A DNA stretch of 9,329 nucleotides, taken from assembly GCA_938008925.1 (NCBI GenBank), contig CALLIQ010000755.1:1-9329 (forward strand). Reading direction: 5' to 3'. Position 1 is the stretch's first letter, and the number at the start of each line of letters is the position of its first letter. The notes below the pieces were generated by a model. The model ran no database searches. It worked only from the letters and a program-made list of their open reading frames with translations, and had not been told where the DNA came from. Source of the stretch: an uncultured Acidimicrobiales bacterium (GTDB lineage Bacteria > Actinomycetota > Acidimicrobiia > Acidimicrobiales > SZUA-35). Positions 4,421 to 9,329 of the stretch are shown in pieces. The position numbers and the translations under genes are program-made.

Positions 4421-6497
4421 GTGTCATCCCTTCCAGAGTTGGACGTTCGAGTGATTGGCGTTCTGGTGATGTGGCTCCGACGAGACCCTGGGTCTCGACG
4501 CGGACTTGCGTGCCGAGCTCGTCCATGGCGAGGACGGGGGCGTTGATGTCGGTGAGTGCGAGGAGTCGATGCAGCGGGCGCCGCAGCGTTCGAGACGTCA
4601 GAATCACTGGGCTGAGGCCGCGGCGTTCCACGTCGGTGACCGTGTTGCGACAGTCGTTGATGAGGCTCTGCAGACGGTCCGGTGGCAGCTGGAAATCGAA
4701 GCCGACCGGACTGTCGCGCAGCGACATCACGAGCTCGTGCTCGAGGATCGGGTCGAGGGTGACCACGGGGAGGATCCCGCTCTCGGTCGCGTTGCCGGCC
4801 GAGATGGATGGGCCCAGTGCGATGCGGACGGCTTCGGTGAGCTCGACGATGTCGCGCGTGACCCGAGCCCGCTCGCTGACGACGTCGATGATGCGGACGA
4901 TGTCTCGGATCGGCACACCCTCGGCCAGCAGCGACTGCAGGACTCGTTGGAGTTCGGCGATCGTCAGATCGCTGTTGGTCATCTCGTCGACGACGGCCGG
5001 GTCGGTCCGGCGAACGAGGTCGATGAGCTCCTTCACTTCCTGACGGCTCAGCAGATCGGGCGCATTCACTCGAACGATCTCGGCGAGGTGGGTGGTGACG
5101 ACGGAGGCTCGATCGATGATCGTTGCGTCGCCGGTCTCGGCCAGGATCCGCTGGGATTCGGGGATCCACTTGGCGGGCAGACCGAAGACGGGTTCGGTCT
5201 CGATCGGTCCCGGGAGTTCGTCGAGCCGGTCGCTGATCACGAGGATGTGACCGGCTGGCGCCCGTCCCTTCGCCATCGACACGCCGTGGACGACGATGGA
5301 GTACTCGCCGGGGGCGAGATCCATGTTGTCCCTCGTGTGGACGGCCGGGATGATCAGACCGAGCTCGAGGGCGAGCTTGCGGCGAAGCGCACGGACCCGA
5401 TCGAGCAGGTCGCCGCCGGCGATCGGATCGACGAGATCGATCATGTCGACGGCGAGCTCGAGTCCGAGTTCCTCGGGGCGAATCTCCGCCGCCAGATACT
5501 GCGGATCGTCGGGGTCGGCGGGTGCTTCCTCCTCGGCGGCGGCCTCGATGGAGACGGTGGCCTGACGATTCTTGAGCTGCTGGCTGATGGCAAACATGGC
5601 GCCGCCGACCACGGCGAACGGTGCGATGGGAAGGCCGGGGGCGAGGCCGAGACCGATGATGGCGACGCCACCGTGACGCAGCGCCCGGTGCTGGCGGCCG
5701 AGCTGGGTGGAGATGTCGGAGCCGAGGTCGCTCGTCCCGGTGGCCCGGGTGACGATGATGCCCGAGGCGATCGAGATGAGCAGGGCGGGGATCTGGCTGA
5801 CGAGACCGTCGCCGACCGTGAGGGTCGAGAAGGTCTGCACCGCGTCGCTGAAGGCCATGCCCTGTTGCAGCACGCCGATGATGAAGCCGCCGACGAGGTT
5901 GACGATCGTGATCAGTACGCCGGCGATGGCGTCGCCCTTGACGAACTTGGACGCACCGTCCATCGCTCCGTAGAAGTCGGCCTCTTGGCCGATCTCCTCG
6001 CGACGGACCCGTGCTGCCTCCTCGTCGATGAGGCCGGCGGCGAGGTCGGCGTCGATCGCCATCTGCTTGCCGGGCATGGCGTCGAGCGTGAAGCGGGCAC
6101 CGACCTCGGCGACGCGCGATGCACCGTTGGTGATCACGACGAACTGGATGATGACGAGGATCGAGAACACGACGAGGCCGACGACGATCGAACCGCCGAC
6201 GACGAAGGAACCGAATGCTTCGATCACGCCACCGGCCGAACCGGACGTGAGGATGAGACGGGTCGAGCTGACGTTCAAGGCGAGCCGGAACAGCGTGGCG
6301 ATCAGCAAGAGGCTCGGGAACGAACCCATGTCGAGCGCTCGGCTCGAGAGGATCGTCGTCAACAGGAGGGTGACGGCGAGCGCGATGTTGATCGACAGCA
6401 GCAGATCGAGAATCGCCCCTGGGAGGGGGATCACCATCAGGGCGACGATTCCGACGACCAGGGAGGAGAGGACTCCTCCACCGACACGAGATGACAA
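4389..6497 (-). CDS. flhA: Flagellar biosynthesis protein FlhA (export gate)
   Basis: FlhA is the nonameric export-gate protein of the flagellar type III system; it couples proton flow to export and docks substrate-chaperone complexes with its cytosolic ring. The 702 residues are full family length. About eight membrane segments lie within 10-310. The FHIPEP signature region is SFPSLLLIATLFRLALNVSSTRLIL (59-83), followed by the loop ARFTLDAMPGKQMAIDADL (134-152) and FVKGDAIAG (185-193), whose Asp matches the position essential for proton-driven export in Salmonella. An acidic linker (318-332) leads to the four-subdomain cytosolic part (about 340-675). The start is TTG at 6497: an in-frame TGA lies eight codons upstream (at 6521-6523 or thereabouts would be outside the reading), the next ATG (codon 21) lies inside the first membrane segment, and GAGG is 4 nt upstream. 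The 3' end overlaps the flhF-like gene by 32 nt. Confidence 0.97.
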   Translation of the reverse strand: MSSRVGGGVLSSLVVGIVALMVIPLPGAILDLLLSINIALAVTLLLTTILSSRALDMGSFPSLLLIATLFRLALNVSSTRLILTSGSAGGVIEAFGSFVVGGSIVVGLVVFSILVIIQFVVITNGASRVAEVGARFTLDAMPGKQMAIDADLAAGLIDEEAARVRREEIGQEADFYGAMDGASKFVKGDAIAGVLITIVNLVGGFIIGVLQQGMAFSDAVQTFSTLTVGDGLVSQIPALLISIASGIIVTRATGTSDLGSDISTQLGRQHRALRHGGVAIIGLGLAPGLPIAPFAVVGGAMFAISQQLKNRQATVSIEAAAEEEAPADPDDPQYLAAEIRPEELGLELAVDMIDLVDPIAGGDLLDRVRALRRKLALELGLIIPAVHTRDNMDLAPGEYSIVVHGVSMAKGRAPAGHILVISDRLDELPGPIETEPVFGLPAKWIPESQRILAETGDATIIDRASVVTTHLAEIVRVNAPDLLSRQEVKELIDLVRRTDPAVVDEMTNSDLTIAELQRVLQSLLAEGVPIRDIVRIIDVVSERARVTRDIVELTEAVRIALGPSISAGNATESGILPVVTLDPILEHELVMSLRDSPVGFDFQLPPDRLQSLINDCRNTVTDVERRGLSPVILTSRTLRRPLHRLLALTDINAPVLAMDELGTQVRVETQGLVGATSPERQSLERPTLEGMTHVAATPILGA
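4429..4434 (-). promoter_or_regulatory. Shine-Dalgarno (GGAAGG) for the flhF-like gene
   Basis: Minus-strand GGAAGG lies inside the 3' end of flhA, 8 nt before the ATG at 4420. This supports the start and translation from within flhA. Confidence 0.75.
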
Positions 6498-6501
6498 CTT
6501 G

Positions 6502-6505
6502 CCTC
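6502..6505 (-). promoter_or_regulatory. Short-spaced Shine-Dalgarno (GAGG) for the flhA TTG start
   Basis: Minus-strand GAGG lies only 4 nt before the TTG and overlaps the stop of the 28-codon ORF. The weak start codon and short spacing suggest low or controlled initiation on flhA. Confidence 0.5.
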
Positions 6506-6590
6506 AGTTCGGCTCGGCCATCCTGGCGAACGTCGACCCTCCTGGTCGAAGCAAGCTTCGGCCTTCGGTCACCGAGTAGTAGCGAGCCAT
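6504..6590 (-). CDS. Possible 28-codon small ORF between flhB and flhA
   Basis: An ATG one base after the flhB stop opens a 28-codon frame (MARYYSVTEGRSLLRPGG, then STFARMAEPN) ending in TGA seven bases before the flhA TTG. It could be a leader-type ORF that carries ribosomes from flhB to flhA. However, its whole length lies in hairpin- and repeat-bearing DNA, it has no recognisable domain, and its first 21 bases repeat the flhB 3' end. It may simply be an open frame across a structured spacer. Coding status is doubtful. Confidence 0.3.
   Translation of the reverse strand: MARYYSVTEGRSLLRPGGSTFARMAEPN
6517..6527 (-). promoter_or_regulatory. GGA-triloop hairpin, candidate CsrA site
   Basis: The transcribed strand reads GCCA-GGA-TGGC, a perfect 4-bp stem with GGA as the loop, 19 nt upstream of the flhA TTG. 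The core AGGATG agrees with the ARGGAUG part of the known CsrA consensus. Assignment as a CsrA site is inference. Confidence 0.4.
6533..6549 (-). promoter_or_regulatory. Hairpin with AGGAG loop, candidate CsrA site
   Basis: The transcribed strand reads TCGACC-AGGAG-GGTCGA, a 6-bp stem presenting GGA in a five-base loop. It lies 35 nt upstream of the flhA start. The 5' arm is shared with the hairpin at 6544-6563, so the two cannot form together. Confidence 0.4.
6544..6563 (-). promoter_or_regulatory. Perfect hairpin in the flhB-flhA spacer
   Basis: The transcribed strand pairs GGCCGAAGC with GCTTCGACC (nine pairs, one G-U) around a TT centre; in practice the C-G closing pair would open to a four-base loop. 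It is the strongest local fold in the spacer and competes with the GGA hairpin at 6533-6549. No U-tract follows it. Confidence 0.6.
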
Positions 6591-6611
6591 GTCACGGAGT
6601 AGTAGCGAGCC
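6568..6611. repeat. 21-bp direct repeat overlapping the flhB stop
   Basis: Copies at 6568-6588 and 6591-6611 (core GAGTAGTAGCGAGCC) differ at one base (sixth position, C/G). The right copy supplies the last codons and stop of flhB (LATTP, stop). The left copy starts the 28-codon ORF. Confidence 0.9.
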
Positions 6612-7710
6612 TCGGCAGCTTCGACGGTGGGATGGCCAGGCGTCTGATGCCGCCCGTCGCGCTCGGGCGTCGGCGCATGATGAAGGCCAGCACGGCAGCC
6701 ACCGCCTCGTAGAAGTCCTCGGGCACGTCGTCGCCGACGTCGACCGTTGCGTGCAGCGCTCGCGCGAGCGGCGGCGACTCGACGATCGGCACGCCGTTGG
6801 TGGTGGCGATGGCACGGATCCGCCACGCGAGCTCGTCGACGCCCTTGGCGACGACCTTCGGCGCGCCGCCACCGCCGGCGTAGGTGACCGCGACCGAGTA
6901 GTGGGTCGGGTTCACGACGATCACGCTGGCGTCGGGGATGGCCGCGAGCATCTGGTTTCGGCTGAGCTTGGAGTGAGCAGCGCGTCGTCGCTGACGGATC
7001 ATGGGATCGCCGTCCGTCGACTTCGACTCCTGCTTCACCTCGTGCTTGGTCATCTTCATCTTCTTCATCGAGTTCCAGCGTTGGAACCCGTAGTCGGCGA
7101 TGCCGACGGCGACACCGGCCAGAGCCGAGAGCCGCAAGATCAGGAGAATCTGCGACGCCAACATCTCCGCCGACGAGTCGATGTCGGTGCCGGCGGTGAG
7201 GAGGTGCTCTCGTCCGGCTGCGACGAGCGTCGTCGACACGAGCAGCGCCAACACGGCCAGGCGAACGAGCGCCTTGAGGGTGTCGACCAGGCTCTGGAGC
7301 GAGAAGAGACGCTTGAACCCGGTCTTCGGCGAGATGCGCTCCCACTTCGGCTTCAACGGATGGGACGAGATGACGACGCCGCCCTGCGTTGCGATGGCGA
7401 TGATCGTGGCGACCATCACCAGGCCGAACAGCGGTGCGATGTGGATGACGATGGCGCCGGACATCGACCCGGCCTCGGCCATCACGGGGCCGATTTCGCC
7501 TCGACCGGCCACCTGCATCAGCGGCGACATGCCGAGCCGCACGTCCTGGATGAGCCCACCGATGGTGAGCGGCAGGATGAAGGTCGCGGCGAGGAGCGTG
7601 AGCCACTGCGCGAGATCGACCGACTTCGGGATCTGGCCCTTCTTGCGGGCGTCGCGCAGCTTCTTCGGTGTTGGCTTCTCGGTCTTTTGGCCGGAGTCCT
7701 GTTGTGCCAT
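6592..7710 (-). CDS. flhB: Flagellar biosynthesis protein FlhB (substrate-specificity switch)
   Basis: FlhB wraps the FliPQR gate in the inner membrane, and its autocleaved cytosolic domain switches export from rod/hook to filament substrates. The 372 residues show the N-terminal EKPTPKKLRDARKKGQI signature (11-27), four hydrophobic segments (about 36-56, 84-112, 145-165 and 183-207), the connecting loop with PLKPKWERISPKTGFKRLFS (118-137), the linker KHEVKQESKSTDGDP (222-236), and the intact cleavage motif NPTH at 267-270, followed by HYSVAVTY. I chose ATG 7710, one base after the fliR TGA; a GTG at 7719 would add three residues and overlap fliR by 8 nt. The C-terminal tail after the globular domain (about 349-372, ending in LPRLATTP) appears non-family and its last codons derive from the 21-bp direct repeat, so the native 3' end may have been altered. 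Confidence 0.96.
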   Translation of the reverse strand: MAQQDSGQKTEKPTPKKLRDARKKGQIPKSVDLAQWLTLLAATFILPLTIGGLIQDVRLGMSPLMQVAGRGEIGPVMAEAGSMSGAIVIHIAPLFGLVMVATIIAIATQGGVVISSHPLKPKWERISPKTGFKRLFSLQSLVDTLKALVRLAVLALLVSTTLVAAGREHLLTAGTDIDSSAEMLASQILLILRLSALAGVAVGIADYGFQRWNSMKKMKMTKHEVKQESKSTDGDPMIRQRRRAAHSKLSRNQMLAAIPDASVIVVNPTHYSVAVTYAGGGGAPKVVAKGVDELAWRIRAIATTNGVPIVESPPLARALHATVDVGDDVPEDFYEAVAAVLAFIMRRRPSATGGIRRLAIPPSKLPRLATTP

Positions 7711-7711
7711 C

Positions 7712-8482
7712 TCAGGCACCGGCCAGGCCGAGGGCCCAGCGCAGACTCAGGTCGACGAGGTTGGTGACGGCGTTGGCCATCGCCGGTGCGCCGAGGCCGA
7801 TCATCACGATCGCCACGACCGACTTGATGCCGAAGCCGATGGTCATGATGTTCATGCGAGGCGCAGCGCGGCTTGCGATGCCGAGCGCGATCTCGGTGAG
7901 CATCAGGGCCGCGAGCACGGGAAACGCGATCTCGACCGCGGCGATGAGGAGCTGTTCGACGCCCGAGGACATGACGGTGCCGAGGGCGTCGAGATCGAGG
8001 GTGTGCATCGGAGCGGCCTCGTAGCTGCGGATCACGCCGCGGATGATGAGGAGGTGCCCGTCGAGCGTGACGAGCAGGGCGAGGCTGATCATCTGGTAGA
8101 TCCGCCCGATCGGCGCGGTCTGCGACTGGGTGACCGGGTCATACAACGCGCCGGCGGTGAGGCCGGTGCTGAGGTCGATGAACGAGCCGGCGACCACGAA
8201 CGCGCTCAACAACAGCTGGATCACGAAGCCCATCGCCACGCCGAGCAGCACCTGGGTGAAGATCGCCAGTACCAGCGAGGGGATGGACAGCTGGTTGATC
8301 TGGAAGGGTGCCTCGATCCCGAGCGACGACACGAAGAACCCGAGCGACACGGCGAGACCGATGCGGACGCGCACCGGCACCATCGCACCGTTGAACGGTG
8401 GCGCGACGGTGAGGGTCGCGAGCATGCGCGTGCTCAGGAGGAAGAACACGACCGCACCGTCGGCGGGAAGGTCGAAGGTCAT
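7712..8482 (-). CDS. fliR: Flagellar biosynthesis protein FliR
   Basis: FliR is the single-copy subunit of the FliP5-FliQ4-FliR1 export gate. The 256 residues are typical in length and consist of about six hydrophobic segments. Family-like stretches include RMLATLTVAPPF near the N-terminus, VRVRIGLAVSLGF (38-50), the LGVAMGFVIQLLLSAFVVAGSFIDLSTGL region (80-108) with YDPVTQSQTAPIGR after it, and the C-terminal APRMNIMTIGFGIKSVVAIVM, where the PQMN-like element of FliR is APRMN. The ATG at 8482 lies 19 nt after fliQ. I see no strong Shine-Dalgarno, so coupling to fliQ is likely. The stop is one base from the flhB ATG. Confidence 0.96.
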   Translation of the reverse strand: MTFDLPADGAVVFFLLSTRMLATLTVAPPFNGAMVPVRVRIGLAVSLGFFVSSLGIEAPFQINQLSIPSLVLAIFTQVLLGVAMGFVIQLLLSAFVVAGSFIDLSTGLTAGALYDPVTQSQTAPIGRIYQMISLALLVTLDGHLLIIRGVIRSYEAAPMHTLDLDALGTVMSSGVEQLLIAAVEIAFPVLAALMLTEIALGIASRAAPRMNIMTIGFGIKSVVAIVMIGLGAPAMANAVTNLVDLSLRWALGLAGA

Positions 8483-8501
8483 CGCCGCGAACGAGGGCTC
8501 G

Positions 8502-8771
8502 TCAGCTGACCATCTCGGGGAGTTGGCCGATCAGGTTGGCGGTGAACGACGTCATCTCCTGCATCATCCACGGGCCGAAGATGACGATGACGAAGCCGAC
8601 CGCCGTGAACTTGGGAACGAACGACAGCGTGGGTTCTTGGATCTGGGTCACCGACTGAAACAGGCCGACGACGACGCCGACGACGATCGAGGTCAGGAGG
8701 ATCGGGGCGGAGATGCGGGCGGCGACCACCAGCGCATCGGTGATGATCTGCATCACATCGGATTCGGTCAT
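8502..8771 (-). CDS. fliQ: Flagellar biosynthesis protein FliQ
   Basis: FliQ is the small helical-hairpin subunit that packs around FliP/FliR in the export gate. The 89 residues match the family length. Two membrane helices (about 16-39 and 56-80) flank the conserved loop VGLFQSVTQIQEPTLSFVPKF (35-55), which is diagnostic of FliQ/SctS. The ATG at 8771 is preceded by GAGG with 9 nt spacing (8781-8784). It is separated from fliP by an unusually long, G-rich (plus strand) spacer for this operon. Confidence 0.97.
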   Translation of the reverse strand: MTESDVMQIITDALVVAARISAPILLTSIVVGVVVGLFQSVTQIQEPTLSFVPKFTAVGFVIVIFGPWMMQEMTSFTANLIGQLPEMVS

Positions 8772-8780
8772 GGCGGGATA

Positions 8781-8784
8781 CCTC
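8781..8784 (-). promoter_or_regulatory. Shine-Dalgarno (GAGG) for fliQ
   Basis: Minus-strand GAGG lies 9 nt before the ATG at 8771. fliQ thus has its own initiation signal, fitting its distance from fliP. Confidence 0.65.
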
Positions 8785-8790
8785 GAAGTC

Positions 8791-8832
8791 GGGGGAGTTG
8801 AGAGAACGGGGGTGGGGGACGGGGAGAGGGGG
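8791..8832 (+). other. G-quadruplex-type motif in the fliP-fliQ spacer
   Basis: The plus strand has runs of five, five, five, four and five G at 8791-8795, 8808-8812, 8814-8818, 8821-8824 and 8828-8832. The last four runs are separated by loops of 1, 2 and 3 nt, which fits the standard four-tract G4 pattern. The plus strand is the template for the operon, so the mRNA is C-rich here. Folding is predicted from pattern only. Confidence 0.6.
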
Positions 8833-8869
8833 TTCGAAAACGGGCGCGACGGCGCGCGGACGTCGAGCG

Positions 8870-9329
8870 TCAGAGGTAGCTCGTGAGGAGGACCTCGACG
8901 ATGAGCGACCAGCCGCCGACCAGCACGAAGAGCAGGAGCTTGAACGGCAGGGACACGAAGACGGGCGGCAGCATCATCATGCCGAGCGACATCAGGACGG
9001 CCGAGACCACGATGTCGACGACGAGGAACGGGATGAAGATCACGAAGCCGATCAGGAAGGCGGTCTTCAGCTCCGAGAGGAGAAAGGCGGGGATCAGCGT
9101 GGTCAGTTCGAGATCGGCCGGGGTCTCGGGGCGGTCGGCGCCCGATGCGTCGAGCATCAACTCGATCTCCGACGACCGGGTGTGGGCGAGCATGAACTCC
9201 CGGAGGGGACCCGTGCCGAGGTCGTAGGCGGTGCCCTGGTCGATCGTGCCGTCCAGATAGGGCTGGAGGGCGATCTCGTTGATCTCGTTGAGGGTCGGCC
9301 CCATCACGAACAGTGTCAGGAAGAGCGCC
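8870..9329 (-). CDS. fliP: Flagellar biosynthesis protein FliP (5' partial)
   Basis: FliP is the pentameric core subunit of the flagellar export gate. The window holds its C-terminal 152 residues; the coding frame runs off the right edge, so the signal peptide, first membrane segment and start are missing. Visible marks are ALFLTLFVMGPTLNEINEIALQPYLDGTID, the PLREFMLAHTR element, the acidic periplasmic loop, and the C-terminal LIPAFLLSELKTAFLIGFVIFIPFLVVDIVVSAVLMSLGMMMLPPVFVSLPFKLLLFVL with the family PFxxVD and MMxLPP signatures. The GTG and ATG codons near 9302-9307 are internal, because the family's FLTLF stretch continues upstream of them in the same frame. The stop TGA is at 8870-8872, 98 nt before fliQ. 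Confidence 0.97.
   Translation of the reverse strand, partial: ALFLTLFVMGPTLNEINEIALQPYLDGTIDQGTAYDLGTGPLREFMLAHTRSSEIELMLDASGADRPETPADLELTTLIPAFLLSELKTAFLIGFVIFIPFLVVDIVVSAVLMSLGMMMLPPVFVSLPFKLLLFVLVGGWSLIVEVLLTSYL

Noticed and set aside
4506..6494. 662-codon open frame on the plus strand opposite flhA
   Set aside because: It is the antisense shadow of a GC-rich gene: Asp/Glu/Gly/Arg-dominated, no hydrophobic core or domain, while the minus frame is unmistakable FlhA.
6544..6563. Intrinsic terminator between flhB and flhA
   Set aside because: No U-tract follows the hairpin, and the downstream genes belong to the same operon with no promoter visible in the gap.
7100..8509. 469-codon plus-strand open frame opposite flhB and fliR
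   Set aside because: Same antisense artefact. Its composition is His/Asp/Arg-rich nonsense and both strands cannot be under the strong constraint seen on the FlhB and FliR frames.
9302..9307. fliP start at the GTG/ATG near the right edge
   Set aside because: The frame remains open to the edge and encodes the family's FLTLF stretch just upstream, so these codons are internal.
1..9329. tRNA, rRNA, insertion sequence or prophage genes
   Set aside because: None could be recognised on either strand.

Overview
The window is GC-rich, with strong G/C third-position bias, GTG and TTG starts beside ATG, and overlapping genes. Most of it is one flagellar operon on the minus strand. A CsrA/FliW pair beside class-III flagellar export genes, high GC, and an M15 peptidase next to the flagellar locus suggest a motile actinobacterium. 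I lean towards Acidimicrobiia (an Ilumatobacter-like lineage), but that placement is inferred from style and gene content and has not been tested by a search.

Layout. Positions 1-834 (+) hold the 3' part of an imidazolonepropionase/prolidase-type amidohydrolase; its N-terminus lies outside the window. Positions 835-1123 are a non-coding gap dense in tandem and inverted repeats built on the octamer CTCCAGAA/TTCTGGAG. Positions 1124-1750 (+) encode a short zinc M15-type D,D-carboxypeptidase with no signal peptide and an N-terminal amphipathic helix. A compact hairpin at 1752-1769 separates it from the convergent flagellar operon.

Read in its own direction, from 9329 down to 1774, the operon is fliP (5' end missing), fliQ, fliR, flhB, flhA, an flhF-like gene, a small membrane-protein gene of unknown function, fliW and csrA. 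FliP, FliQ, FliR, FlhB and FlhA form the inner-membrane export gate of the flagellar type III secretion system. FlhB carries the self-cleaving NPTH site that switches substrate class. The FlhF-like protein keeps the FlhF N-terminal region and a recognisable C-terminal remnant of the SRP-GTPase fold, but has lost the P-loop and the other nucleotide-binding motifs. FliW and CsrA form the known partner switch in which FliW sequesters CsrA and so releases flagellin mRNA for translation. Most junctions overlap or are a few bases apart, which points to translational coupling. The two exceptions are the fliP-fliQ gap (98 nt, very G-rich on the plus strand) and the flhB-flhA gap (94 nt).

The most interesting parts are: (i) the flhB-flhA gap, with two hairpins presenting GGA in the loop (the CsrA-type recognition geometry), a mutually exclusive third hairpin, a 28-codon ORF, a 21-bp direct repeat that supplies the flhB stop, and a TTG start for flhA; (ii) the nucleotide-motif-free FlhF; (iii) the unrecognised membrane protein between flhF and fliW; (iv) tetrapeptide (12-bp) repeat tracts in both of those neighbouring genes; and (v) the repeat-rich gap upstream of the M15 peptidase.
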